Numbered from the stretch's first letter, positions 1 to 8,323 are shown. The stretch is DNA of 46,178 nt from Planctomycetota bacterium (GCA_963205385.1 CAUJKE010000173.1:1-46178); one strand, 5' to 3'. Numbers and translations are program-made. The notes: generated by a model not told the origin, from the sequence alone.

Positions 1-69
1 AGCGCGCTTGCCGCGAGATACCAACTGCTTACACTTGCCGCCTTGACCTGAAACAGGAAAGGAAGGCCC

Positions 70-510
70 ATGCGAAAGCTGTGGCTGATTGGAGGCGCCA
101 CCGCGGTCATCGCCGCGGGCGCTGCCTTCGTGCTGCTGTCGGGCGCCAAGAGCCCCGCCGCCAGTGCCGATGCGAAAGACAAGAAGCCGGACGTCACGCT
201 CGAGTTCACCTCCAGGGAGGTGGTCAACCCGAAGAGCGTCACGTTGCCGCGGCGAATCGAGTTCACCGCCCCGCACGACGCGCCGCGCACCGCCATTCGC
301 GACTATTGGCTTTCTTTGGCGGATGCCGCGGAACGTGAAGGCAACGCTGAGGGCTGCTACCAGTATCTCTACCACGCTGGTTGGGACATGGGACTGCCAG
401 CGCTCGATGAATATGGCCCCTTGCTGGAGCGGATGGCGGCGGTTGCTGAAGGCATGGGCTCCTCGGCGCTCGCAAAACTGGCGCGGGCGCATTTGCGGTC
501 GTTGTTATAG
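70..510 (+). CDS. Hypothetical membrane-anchored or exported small protein
   Basis: 146 aa, function not recognised. The first ~25 residues are a basic start (MRK) followed by a hydrophobic Ala/Gly-rich stretch, consistent with a signal peptide or N-terminal anchor. A low-complexity Ala/Lys/Asp linker follows. The C-terminal half (about residues 75-146) looks alpha-helical, with paired helices that could be TPR-like (an AEREGNAEGCYQYLYHAG segment followed by another helix pair). The ATG is preceded by a purine-rich AGGAAAGGAAGG, a good ribosome binding site, which supports this start. It lies 24 bp upstream of the Rpn-type gene on the same strand. The helical-repeat reading is inference only. 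Confidence 0.6.
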   Translation: MRKLWLIGGATAVIAAGAAFVLLSGAKSPAASADAKDKKPDVTLEFTSREVVNPKSVTLPRRIEFTAPHDAPRTAIRDYWLSLADAAEREGNAEGCYQYLYHAGWDMGLPALDEYGPLLERMAAVAEGMGSSALAKLARAHLRSLL

Positions 511-534
511 AGGCTTTTCTTCAGGAGCCAGTCC

Positions 535-1431
535 ATGCCGCTGGGAATCGATCCGACGGTGGATTATGTCTTCAAAAAGCTGTTTGGCGATCCGGCCAAT
601 AGCGATCTTCTGATTCACGTCCTCAACGCCGTGCTGGACTTGCCGCAGCCGATTGTGGACGTGACCATCCTGAACCCGTTTAACGAGCAGGAGTTCGACG
701 AGGACAAGACCTCCATCCTAGACCTCAAGGCGAAGTGCCAGGAAGGACGCTGGTACAATGTAGAAATGCAAAGCAGGGCCATGCGGTCGCTTCCGGCCCG
801 ACTGGCGTATTACAGCGCTAGCCTATACGTCGATCAGATGGGAGCAGGCGACGGTTACGCGACATTGAAACCAGCGTTTACGATTTGCTTTCTCAACAAC
901 GTGCAATTTCGAGGCGTCAGAGAGCCACATCTACGGTTTTTATTGTGCGACGCACGTCACCGCCAAATCCTGACCGACCTGCTGCAAGTTCACACGATCG
1001 AGTTGCCGAAGTATAATTTTGGTAAGGTTGGGTTGCCGGAGGCCGATGACCTGAGCCAGTGGGCCTTCTTTCTGAGCCGCGCTGCTAAACTGGAAGCCGA
1101 TGAACTAAAGCGGTTACTCCCCGAGCCCGAGTTCATCAAAGCCACAGGAGTTGTAGAAATGATTGCCAAGACGCCCGAAGAACGCATGCGTTACGAGTCC
1201 CGCCTGAAGGCCGAACGGGATGTTCGCGCGTATATCCAGGATGCCGAGGAAATTGGCGAGGCGATTGGCCTGGAGAAAGGTCAAAAGCAAATGCTGATTC
1301 AGCAAATTCAGATATTCGAGCAACTCTTGCAGGAACCGGTAACACCGCTGGAAGAGCTTGCGGCGAATGAAGTGGCAGCATTGCAGAAGCGGCACGATGA
1401 GCTTTTGGCCCGCAGTGCGGCACGACTGTAG
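535..1431 (+). CDS. Rpn family recombination-promoting nuclease / PDDEXK-family putative transposase
   Basis: 298 aa. The N-terminus (GIDPTVDYVFKKLFGDP) is the typical opening of the Rpn/YhgA-like PD-(D/E)XK family, and the protein is close to the usual ~300 aa. The nuclease core is visible as an Asp in SILDLKAK followed by a VEMQ strand, the D...ExQ variant of the PDDEXK site. The C-terminal ~80 residues are helical and charged, ending in a probable coiled coil. Family knowledge: E. coli Rpn proteins are DNA endonucleases that promote RecA-independent recombination, and many relatives are annotated as transposases. No inverted repeats or target duplications were seen around it, so it looks like a stand-alone gene. 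The reading frame is intact. Confidence 0.85.
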   Translation: MPLGIDPTVDYVFKKLFGDPANSDLLIHVLNAVLDLPQPIVDVTILNPFNEQEFDEDKTSILDLKAKCQEGRWYNVEMQSRAMRSLPARLAYYSASLYVDQMGAGDGYATLKPAFTICFLNNVQFRGVREPHLRFLLCDARHRQILTDLLQVHTIELPKYNFGKVGLPEADDLSQWAFFLSRAAKLEADELKRLLPEPEFIKATGVVEMIAKTPEERMRYESRLKAERDVRAYIQDAEEIGEAIGLEKGQKQMLIQQIQIFEQLLQEPVTPLEELAANEVAALQKRHDELLARSAARL

Positions 1432-1508
1432 GACGGCGCTTCCCCCCGCAACGCAAGTCCTACCTGCGCCAAGTCCGGTAAGATCTTATTCGCAGAGGCT
1501 CCTGGGTA

Positions 1509-1880
1509 TTACCTCAAGAACTTCGCTAACCGGGTGTGTGTTTCCGGCTCGTGGAGCGAAGACTTGCCAAACCCAGGTTCCGCGCCAGCGGCCACGGCCG
1601 CGGCCTGATGGTCGTCATAGTTGGTGATCAGCATCACGGGGAGCGTCTGCGTCTGCGCGTCTTGCTTTAGCGCTCTGATGAACTTCAAGCCTTCATAGCC
1701 ATCGGCGTCGAAGATTCGATTGACTAACACCAGCGCGTAGTCTCCGTCCTGCGCCGCTGCGAGCGCGTCGGCCGCTGAATGTGCGGGCGTCACCTCCGCA
1801 CCGAATTCGCGTTTCAGGAGCTGCGCGAGCGCGCGGTGATCGAAGCCGCAGTTGCCGACGGAGAGGACGTGTTTGGCCAT
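1509..1880 (-). CDS. Degenerate receiver-domain (CheY-like) protein lacking the phospho-acceptor Asp
   Basis: 123 aa from the ATG at 1880 (MAKHVLSVGN); an in-frame start 5 codons upstream adds little. The whole protein is one CheY-like fold: beta1 VLSVGN, an ALVLVN strand, the GYEGLKFIRALK helix, a PVMLITNYDD strand and a GFGKSSL segment holding the conserved Lys. The usual Asp phospho-acceptor at the end of beta3 is Asn54, and the beta1 acidic pair is Gly9-Asn10. It therefore should not be phosphorylated by the normal chemistry, and it has no output domain. It is followed on the other side by the Rpn-type gene (convergent, 77 bp gap). It may act as a protein-interaction module; no partner kinase is in the window. 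Confidence 0.75.
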   Translation of the reverse strand: MAKHVLSVGNCGFDHRALAQLLKREFGAEVTPAHSAADALAAAQDGDYALVLVNRIFDADGYEGLKFIRALKQDAQTQTLPVMLITNYDDHQAAAVAAGAEPGFGKSSLHEPETHTRLAKFLR

Positions 1881-1920
1881 TGAAAACGATCGCAAGCAAA
1901 AGCAAGACGCATTGGTTCAC

Positions 1921-1975
1921 ATCCGAAATTCGAAATCCGAATTTTGTTTCGAGATTCGGATTTCGATATTCCGTA
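1921..1975. repeat. A+T-rich inverted repeat (12-bp perfect stem)
   Basis: CGAAATCCGAAT at 1931-1942 is the exact reverse complement of ATTCGGATTTCG at 1954-1965, with an 11-nt loop. Imperfect pairing extends outward to about 1923 and 1973. It lies between the end of the PQQ lipoprotein gene and the receiver gene. Its base composition is clearly lower in G+C than the flanks. There is no T-run of the kind expected of an intrinsic terminator, so it is more likely a dispersed palindromic element, though it could stop transcripts from the PQQ gene. Confidence 0.7.
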
Positions 1976-1986
1976 CGCGGGTGCGG

Positions 1987-4326
1987 CTACTCCGCCCCCA
2001 CCTTCGCGGTCGAGTCTTGAATCGCGAAGACGTGTGTCTTATTGCCGATGAACAATACGCCGTTGGCGACAATCGGGGTGCTGTAGATGGAGTTGCCCAT
2101 GTTGATCTCGGCAATCGGCTCGTGCGGCTCTTTGCTGAGATTGAAGATCACGACATCACCATCTTCATCGCCCATGTAGACGTGGCCGTCGGCGATCAGC
2201 GGCGAGCCCCAGCTTGCGGCGAGCATGTCGTACACCCAGTTCACCTGGCCGGTCTTGGCATCCATGCAGAGGAACAGGCCGCTGAAATCCGCGATGAACA
2301 GCAGGTCGTCTTTAATCGCCACGGTGCCGATGCTGCGGTGGATTTCCTCTTCGAAGTCAATCTTGCCATCACCATTGCGGTCGTGTTGGCTGTAGTGCCA
2401 GACGCAGGCGCTGTTGGGGTTGGGGATCGCAATTTCACCTTCCTCTTCCAACACGCCAATCAGGCGACGGGGGGGAACGATCTGCTTGGGATCGGCGCGT
2501 TTCACCGCGAGAAACTCACTGACGTCGCCGCTCTTGGTAGGATCGATGCAGTAGATATGCCCCACCCCTTCGCCATGCTCGGGATCTTGCCCGACGGCGA
2601 TGTAGACGAGCCCGTCATAGACGACCGGCGTGGCGATCGGTTCGTTGCGCGTGCCGCGACCGCCAAGCACCCACTTGGCTTCCTTGGGATTGAGGTCAAA
2701 CCGCCACAGCAGTTCTGGCTTGCCGTTGGTTCCTTTGTCGGCTTTGAAGCTATAGAGCCAGCCATCGCCCCCGCCGTAGATCACTTGCCACACGCCACCG
2801 AGTTTGGCGACCGCGGGGCTACTCCATTGGCCATGAATGATATTCTCGCCTGGCGAGTTGTCGGTCCAATAGACTTCCTTGGTGTTCTTGTCGATGGCGA
2901 AGAAGCTCGGCGCCTTGACGGCGGGAATGTTGACGTGCGTTTCGTCCACGCCGTTGCCGGTGCAGCAGAACAGAATGTCCCCCAGGCAGGTAATCGACGT
3001 GCTGCACATGTTGTGCTGCGACGAGCCGAGCTCCTCCATCATGTTGAACGTCCAGATCACATCCGATTCGTGCTTATCCGCTGGCGTAAGCACCTTGTAG
3101 CCCAGCAGCTTGGGGCCTTGGGCCACGATGAACAGGTCGCGATCCCCGCCTTCGGCCGGCGCCTTCAGCGTCCACTTCTTGCCAGCGTCAGCGACTTCGA
3201 CCTTCGTGTCGGCGGCGACTTCCAGGCCGCTGTCCGTGAAATGCTTAGCCAGGCCTTCCGGCAGCTTCCCAGTATTGAGCTGCGCAATGGCGGGCGCGAC
3301 TTCGTCCGCCGTGGGGTCTTCATTCTTCATGATTTCGAACATCTTGGCAGGCAGATTCTGCTCGCCGTCGTCCTCGCCATCATAAAAGCCGTTGAGATCC
3401 ACGCAGACGATTTCACCCCGGCTGGTGGTGATCCAAGCACGATCCCCTTCCGTGTAGGCCGTGGAGCAGATGCCTTGCTGCGGCCAATCGTTCGTGCGCC
3501 CCGAGGGGAGCTTTTCGCACGAGTGCTGCCAGAGGAAGTTTCCGGTCTGTTCGTCAAAACAGAGTAGCACGCCCAAGTCGATATCGGCCGGATAACGCTT
3601 GAGATAGGCGGCGTTGTTGTTGGTGCCGACCAGAACCTTGCCGTCAGCAACCACGACGTTGCCATAGGTTTGGCTGCCGGTCTGCGCCACCCACTTAATG
3701 TTCTCGCCATCGTGGTTCCACTTGTCGGTCTTGCGATCGAACGTGCCTGGATCCCAATGGGTGGGAATATGCTGGGCGATCGGCGTATTGTTGCGGTAGG
3801 ACGTGCCTCCCCACTGGCTCCAATCCCCTGCCTTAACGGGCGCGTTGGCATTCTTATCAATGGCCGGAGCGAATTTCGGCCCAATCGCAACTTGATCCTT
3901 GGGCAGATCGGTCGTGGCCGCTTCATCCGGCTTAGCTTCATCCGGCTTAGCTTCATCGGGCATTGGCGCTTCTGTTTTGGGTGCTTCCGGCTTGGGTTCA
4001 GCGGCCGGCGCGTCTTCCGTCTTGTTCGCCGGCGGCTCGAGCGTCGGTTCCATCGGCTTTACCTCCGGCGGCGTCTCGACGGCCGGCTTCACTTCCTCCA
4101 TCGGTTCCGCCGGAGCAGGCTCGGCCGGCGTGACTTCAGGCGCCGGGGCCGGCGCTTCCTCGACCGCAGGTTTCGTGGCGTCCGTCGCCGCGGGCTGGCC
4201 GGAGGTGGTCGTCGAGTTCTTCTTGCCTGGAGGCGTGGGGGGCTGACAGCCGACGAACAAGGGCGTGGCCATCAAACCAGCGAGGGCGACCCAGGCCCAT
4301 GTGAATGCGTGTAGCGTGCGCTTCAT
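1987..4326 (-). CDS. PQQ-like beta-propeller lipoprotein with EF-hand loop
   Basis: 779 aa from the ATG at 4326; an in-frame TTG three codons upstream is less likely. The N-terminus MKRTLHAFTWAW...LMATPLFVGC is a lipoprotein signal with a VGC lipobox, so the mature protein is probably lipid-anchored. About 120 residues of Pro/Ala/Glu/Lys-rich linker follow, including a short repeat (DEAKPDEAKPDEA). From about residue 160 there is a PQQ/PQQ_2-type propeller with repeated blades of the type 'dGKVLVGTNN...LLCFDEQTGNFLW', 'LFLCMDAKTGQVNWVYD' and 'HVYMGDEDGDVVIF'. Near residues 648-659 a loop DRNGDGKIDFEE matches the 12-residue EF-hand calcium loop. It probably forms an operon with the propeller gene at 4422-6677. 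The ligand is unknown; these folds often do not bind PQQ. Confidence 0.88.
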   Translation of the reverse strand: MKRTLHAFTWAWVALAGLMATPLFVGCQPPTPPGKKNSTTTSGQPAATDATKPAVEEAPAPAPEVTPAEPAPAEPMEEVKPAVETPPEVKPMEPTLEPPANKTEDAPAAEPKPEAPKTEAPMPDEAKPDEAKPDEAATTDLPKDQVAIGPKFAPAIDKNANAPVKAGDWSQWGGTSYRNNTPIAQHIPTHWDPGTFDRKTDKWNHDGENIKWVAQTGSQTYGNVVVADGKVLVGTNNNAAYLKRYPADIDLGVLLCFDEQTGNFLWQHSCEKLPSGRTNDWPQQGICSTAYTEGDRAWITTSRGEIVCVDLNGFYDGEDDGEQNLPAKMFEIMKNEDPTADEVAPAIAQLNTGKLPEGLAKHFTDSGLEVAADTKVEVADAGKKWTLKAPAEGGDRDLFIVAQGPKLLGYKVLTPADKHESDVIWTFNMMEELGSSQHNMCSTSITCLGDILFCCTGNGVDETHVNIPAVKAPSFFAIDKNTKEVYWTDNSPGENIIHGQWSSPAVAKLGGVWQVIYGGGDGWLYSFKADKGTNGKPELLWRFDLNPKEAKWVLGGRGTRNEPIATPVVYDGLVYIAVGQDPEHGEGVGHIYCIDPTKSGDVSEFLAVKRADPKQIVPPRRLIGVLEEEGEIAIPNPNSACVWHYSQHDRNGDGKIDFEEEIHRSIGTVAIKDDLLFIADFSGLFLCMDAKTGQVNWVYDMLAASWGSPLIADGHVYMGDEDGDVVIFNLSKEPHEPIAEINMGNSIYSTPIVANGVLFIGNKTHVFAIQDSTAKVGAE

Positions 4327-4421
4327 AACCGTCAAATCTCCGTAACAGATGGGTGGCGCGCCAACGGACCCGCGACATCGAACGTCGCTCGCCGTGCATC
4401 ACGCGCCACAGTGTGCATGTC

Positions 4422-6677
4422 TTATTTATTCGCGTAGACCTTGATATTGTCCAACCAAATTTCCGCATTCCCAGCATTGCCGTAGAGGCCAGGCGCCGCT
4501 TGTGTGGTGGGGAGGTCATCCACCGCCTCGATAGTCCAGTCTTCCGGTTCAGCCTCGTCTCGAGGCCAAACCTTGCCGCGGATGACCGCTTTGCCGTCTT
4601 CGTTCGCCACTTGGAGCTTCATCGTGTACCACGTGTTCGGCTCCCACGAGAAGTTGATGGTCTTGGAAAAGCGGTCCAGTTGCGAATCCCACAGACGAAG
4701 CTGCAATTCCTGCTTATCGCCGCGCATATCGAACGTGTAACCCTGCGCGGATAGCCCGACATCCGGCATGCGGTCATCGACTTTGGCGCCGAGGACGTCC
4801 GCTTGAATCGTATAGTCCGAGAGGTCGCTATGACCGAGCCAGCCGCGGCTGCGCGTCCCCTTGGGAATTGTCGTGATCTTGACCGCCACGGTGTTGCCAT
4901 CCGGTAATTTCCGCAAAATGTGGCGATAACGCATCCCGACCCAGGTAACTGGCAAATCGGAGACGCCTTCAAAGTCCCACGCCCAGGGCAGCGGCGGCAC
5001 AGTGCGAATGCGGGCGGACCCCTTCAAGTCACCGGCTTTGACTGTGAGTTGCGTCGCTTGATGTTTCAACTCGGCAGACGCCATGAACGTGCCGTCGGCC
5101 GCAATCTCGCCGGCGCCGCTGAGTTCAAACGCAGCATTATCGGCCGCTTTCAAGAACTGCCCGTGCGCGTTGAATAGGTTCACCGCGAACTTCTGCTTCT
5201 CGCCCGGCTTAAGTAGCACGTCGCAGGGTGAAACTTGCAGCCATGCAGGCGTTTGATCGTCGGCCACCGGCGCTTCGATGTTCTTGGGCGCGGGAATCGC
5301 ATCCGCCCCCGGCTTCTTGTCCGGGTCGGCCAGGCAGTACAGCGCTTGCGACGATTGCACGTAGAGCTTGCCGTGTGAAACGATCGGCGAAGCATTCACT
5401 TCCACGCCGCTTGCCAAGCGGCCACGCTTGACGATCTTCGCGCCAGCTTTGGCGTCGGGTTCGAGAATGTACCAGCGACCGTTGGCTTCGAACGCATAAA
5501 TCTTGCCGTCCGCATACAGTGGGCTGGAACGCATGATCGTCCCCAGGCCAATGGCGCGGCCGATCGGCTCGCCGGTCTTGGCATCGAGGACTTGCAGTTT
5601 GGCGGCATCGGTGAAGCAATATAATCGGCCATCCACGAGGATTGGCGAGCTTTTGCCTACGCCGAGTTCGTCAACCTTCCAAAGTTCGGCGGTCTTGGTC
5701 ACATCACCGGACTTCGTGCCGTCCACCGCGACCATCGCTCCCATCGTCGTGCCGGTGATGTTCTCTTCGCTATGCCCCATGTAAACCGTATCGCCGTCGA
5801 TGACCGGCGTGGTGTTCAGGCCGCGCTTTGAAAGATCATAATGCCACACCGGTTTGCCCGTGCGCGGCTGAAAAGCCCATAGTGCGCCGTCCCCGCCGCC
5901 GATAACCAACAGCTTTTGTCCGTTGAAGACGCCAATGACTGGCGAACTGTAGGTCGTGTCTTCCGGCAAGGGGCGCGTGCCTGCGGTCCATACCTGATCC
6001 CCGGTGTTCTTGTTGAACCCGAACATGCGGAACGTTGGCTTGGCCGTTTCGCCCCAGCCAATGATGACGCCGCCGATGATGACGAGGTCTTCGTGCACAA
6101 TGGGGAAGTTGGTGCGCCCGCCATAGGTCGTGAGCAAGCCAAACCGCTCGCTCATCGGAATCTGCCACACGATCTTGCCGGTCTCGGCGTTGAGACACTG
6201 GAAGATGCCATTGGCCCCTTGGGCGTAGACATTCCCGCTGTCCGGATCGGCCACGACACTTGACCAGCCGATGCGCACGTCCGGCACGTCCGTGTTATAG
6301 GCGTTATGTTTCGACTCCCAAATCGTCTTTCCGGTCTCCGCATCGACGCAGACGACTTTCTCTTGCAGCACTCGCAGGATTTCTTTGCTCGCAGGATCAG
6401 CTTCGCCCACGATCGTGTAGAGTTTGCCGTTCATCGTGACCGGGGTGCTCCGGCCGCCGAGATCCGCGCGCATCCAAAGGACGTTACTCCCCTCGCCGCC
6501 GTTGGGATCCCAGTCATCGATCAGTCCCGTTTGGCGCGAGATGCCATTTTGCTCAGGTCCGCGCCAATAGTTCCAATCCAGCGGATCGGCTTCGGCGGCT
6601 AATGCACCTGCGGGCAGGATACCAACGATTGTTAAGGAGAGAATCGAACCCAAAACCAGCAATAGTTTGTGTCTCAT
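4422..6677 (-). CDS. Exported PQQ-like beta-propeller protein with C-terminal jelly-roll-like domain
   Basis: 751 aa from the ATG at 6677. The longer frame upstream lacks a signal, whereas MRHKLLLVLGSILSLTIVGILPAGALAAE is a clear Sec signal peptide. Residues ~30-490 are a PQQ-like propeller opening with WNYWRGPEQNGIS, a common start for planctomycete members, with blades such as 'CVDAETGKTIWESKHN', 'CLNAETGKIVWQIP' and 'VLDAKTGEPIGRAIG'. Residues ~520-600 look like an Ig-like domain (VSPCDVLLKPGEKQKFAV). The last ~150 residues (WAWDFEGVSDLPVTWVG to WLDNIKVYANK) resemble a concanavalin-like or DUF1080-type sandwich. It lies 95 bp upstream of the second propeller gene, same strand. Role inferred only: cell-envelope binding or a structural protein. 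Confidence 0.88.
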   Translation of the reverse strand: MRHKLLLVLGSILSLTIVGILPAGALAAEADPLDWNYWRGPEQNGISRQTGLIDDWDPNGGEGSNVLWMRADLGGRSTPVTMNGKLYTIVGEADPASKEILRVLQEKVVCVDAETGKTIWESKHNAYNTDVPDVRIGWSSVVADPDSGNVYAQGANGIFQCLNAETGKIVWQIPMSERFGLLTTYGGRTNFPIVHEDLVIIGGVIIGWGETAKPTFRMFGFNKNTGDQVWTAGTRPLPEDTTYSSPVIGVFNGQKLLVIGGGDGALWAFQPRTGKPVWHYDLSKRGLNTTPVIDGDTVYMGHSEENITGTTMGAMVAVDGTKSGDVTKTAELWKVDELGVGKSSPILVDGRLYCFTDAAKLQVLDAKTGEPIGRAIGLGTIMRSSPLYADGKIYAFEANGRWYILEPDAKAGAKIVKRGRLASGVEVNASPIVSHGKLYVQSSQALYCLADPDKKPGADAIPAPKNIEAPVADDQTPAWLQVSPCDVLLKPGEKQKFAVNLFNAHGQFLKAADNAAFELSGAGEIAADGTFMASAELKHQATQLTVKAGDLKGSARIRTVPPLPWAWDFEGVSDLPVTWVGMRYRHILRKLPDGNTVAVKITTIPKGTRSRGWLGHSDLSDYTIQADVLGAKVDDRMPDVGLSAQGYTFDMRGDKQELQLRLWDSQLDRFSKTINFSWEPNTWYTMKLQVANEDGKAVIRGKVWPRDEAEPEDWTIEAVDDLPTTQAAPGLYGNAGNAEIWLDNIKVYANK

Positions 6678-6814
6678 GCGTCGGCTCGAGAGGAAAGGTG
6701 GGATAAAGCCAGGCGGGCAAGGCGCGACGGTAGTACTGTGTAAGATACGCCGAGCGACGCTCGGGAGCAAGCAGAACGGGCCCAAACGGCCAAATCATCG
6801 CACATCGCACACGG

Positions 6815-7240
6815 CTAAGCTGCTTCGCCCCACAGGGTCAGCACCAATCGCCGGCTCCCCCCATGATTGCGATGTTCGCACAGATAGATTCCCTGCCAGA
6901 CGCCCAAGAGCAGGCGGCCATTGGCGACCGGAATCGTAACGCTGCTCCCCAGCATGGCCGCCTTCACGTGAGCAGGCATATCATCGGGGCCTTCGCAGGT
7001 ATGCACGTAGGGGAAGCTCTCCGGCGCGAGGGCGTTGAAGCTCGCCTCCAAGTCGGTGCGTACGTCGGCGTCCGCGTTTTCGTTGATCGTCAGGGAAGCG
7101 GACGTGTGCTGGATGAAAACGTGCAGCATGCCGACCTGAATTTGGTCCAATTCCGGCAACGCTTCTACAATGGCTTCCGTGATCAAGTGAAAGCCCCGAC
7201 GGTATGCGGGGAGGGAAAAATGTCGTCGATGCCAGGCCAT
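6815..7240 (-). CDS. YjbQ family protein (UPF0047)
   Basis: 141 aa starting at the ATG at 7240 (MAWHRRHFSLPAYRRGFHLIT). The in-frame extension upstream was rejected because the family is ~135-140 aa and begins here. Signature elements are present: FIQHTSASLTINENADADVRTDLE in the middle and LLLGVWQGIYLCEHRNHGGSRRLVLTLWG at the end. Conserved His and Asp/Glu residues of the proposed site are intact (H in QHTSAS, E and H in CEHRNHG). Family knowledge: small trimeric proteins, sometimes called secondary thiamine-phosphate synthase because some members complement thiamine-phosphate synthase mutants; the true function is unsettled. It lies 137 bp upstream of the PQQ-propeller gene on the same strand and may be cotranscribed. 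Confidence 0.92.
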   Translation of the reverse strand: MAWHRRHFSLPAYRRGFHLITEAIVEALPELDQIQVGMLHVFIQHTSASLTINENADADVRTDLEASFNALAPESFPYVHTCEGPDDMPAHVKAAMLGSSVTIPVANGRLLLGVWQGIYLCEHRNHGGSRRLVLTLWGEAA

Positions 7241-8019
7241 GTCTTCTGCCTTGTCCGCGAACCCTGAAATTGAACTAAGTGTCTCGATTACACCTCGCCA
7301 GCACTTGAAGGTATGCGATGCCGTCGCCAAGGTCGAACCCCCTTGGGGCGAATGCCGCGAGAGGTCCGCAGCCAGCGACTGCTAGCATGGATCGACGGGC
7401 GACCGCGGGGCGTTGCGGTAAAAAACACGCCTGTAACGGCAGCTTTATGTAGATGCGATGTTCACAAGCATTTTCGCCCCGTTTGGCGTTGGTGCAAATC
7501 GATAACGGTTTGGAATCAGGCGGAGTCGCTAGCTCGGGTGGTTTGTGCAGTTTCCGGCTCCCGATTCGATAAACCATGTAAAACACGGGCGAAACAAGGG
7601 TTCGTCGCTCAAAAGGCTGAAACCTTTGTATAGCTAAGCAGTGGAGTTCCCCCGGATTAGGTTACGTAACCGGTTTCCTTTTCGCCGGAGGCGCAAAACG
7701 ACGTCAAGGGGACAGAATTTCCGAAATTCCGCGATCCGTTAGTGGCGAAAAACTTGACATACGATGTTTAGTGTCAATAATAGGGCCAGTCGCTGAACGT
7801 ACTTCCCGCCTGTGACTTGGCAGCGGGCCAGAAGTTTCCCCTGCTCAAGCCAAGTACGTAAACTAAGTACGCGAAACTTGAACAGCGTCCCCAGATGATT
7901 TTTCCGCGCGGGCCCTCTCGCACTTAAGCGAGGCCACGACCCCGTAAAGCGTTGGCAGCAGGTCGCCGCCAGACTGCCTAGCAAACGGCTCGCGAGATTT
8001 TTTAGTAGAGGTAGTTGCA
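7241..8019. other. Long intergenic region with dyads, promoter and leader of the 74-aa gene
   Basis: No convincing gene is seen in these 779 bases; the minus-strand frame at 7275-7586 has no recognisable domain. The region holds a perfect 12-bp palindrome GGTTACGTAACC (7660-7671), an inverted repeat GAATTTC-C-GAAATTC (7715-7729) and a promoter-like TTGACA/AATAAT (7754-7781). These are followed by ~230 nt that would form a leader with several possible hairpins. Examples are ACGTACTT near 7796 against AAGTACGT near 7854, and CTCGC against GCGAG near 7918-7932. Confidence 0.5.
7754..7781 (+). promoter_or_regulatory. Sigma-70-like promoter with internal dyad, upstream of the 74-aa gene
   Basis: TTGACA (7754-7759, perfect -35) and AATAAT (7776-7781, five of six to TATAAT) are separated by 16 bp. 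The -35 is also one arm of an inverted repeat TTGACA-N12-TGTCAA (7772-7777), so a dimeric regulator could cover the promoter. Transcription would start near 7788, giving a ~230-nt leader before the ATG at 8020. Confidence 0.5.
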
Positions 8020-8244
8020 ATGTCCAGTGTTCGCAACGTGTTCGATGCCATTTTGAAGTACGGTCACGATGAAGATTTTGCTCCTGAAGCGAGCAATAAC
8101 TTCTCGGCGACCGACGCCCCTGCCGGTTCACCAGAGAAGATCGAAATCCTCCGCCGTCGCGTGGAACTCGGCCTGCCTCTGTGGCACGAAGACGACCGCT
8201 TCGACTATAGCGGTTTGACCGGCGCGGTCCGTCCCCGCGAATAA
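8020..8244 (+). CDS. Small conserved-looking protein of unknown function (74 aa)
   Basis: 74 aa, acidic and soluble, with no signal or membrane segment. The C-terminal part reads EKIEILRRRVELGLPLWHEDDRFDYSGL. I recall similar short proteins with an 'LPLWH-x-DDR-x-DYSGL' tail in planctomycetes, but cannot check this here. The ATG has a good SD (AGAGGT at 8007-8012, 7 nt upstream). It is transcribed alone, with a dyad-rich promoter region upstream and a strong terminator 52 bp after the stop. That makes a genuine monocistronic gene likely despite its size. Function unknown. Confidence 0.75.
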   Translation: MSSVRNVFDAILKYGHDEDFAPEASNNFSATDAPAGSPEKIEILRRRVELGLPLWHEDDRFDYSGLTGAVRPRE

Positions 8245-8295
8245 TTGTTCGCGGCAATGACCGCCGGTGAGCGATTCAGCCACCCGATTCACCAG

Positions 8296-8323
8296 ACGCC
8301 TTCCAATTTGGGAGGCGTTTTTT
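8296..8323 (+). terminator. Rho-independent terminator of the 74-aa gene
   Basis: ACGCCTTCC (8296-8304), loop AATTT, then GGGAGGCGT (8310-8318): nine pairs including one T-G, followed directly by a run of T to 8323. It faces the plus-strand gene and lies 18 bp before the convergent CorA-like gene's stop. On the minus strand there is no T-run, so it acts in one direction. Confidence 0.88.

Noticed and set aside
535-1431. Possible insertion sequence because the gene is often annotated as a transposase.
   Set aside because: No terminal inverted repeats or target duplication were seen at either side; the Rpn family is often non-mobile.
1852-3567. 571-aa open frame on the plus strand opposite the PQQ lipoprotein gene.
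   Set aside because: Its frame is the mirror of a clear lipoprotein and propeller gene; the translation shows antisense composition with no family motif.
7275-7586. Minus-strand frame of 103 aa containing an RRSMLAVAGCGPLAAF segment that looks a little like a Tat signal.
   Set aside because: It overlaps no homologous domain, ends shortly after, and lacks a ribosome binding site; not enough to call a gene or pseudogene.
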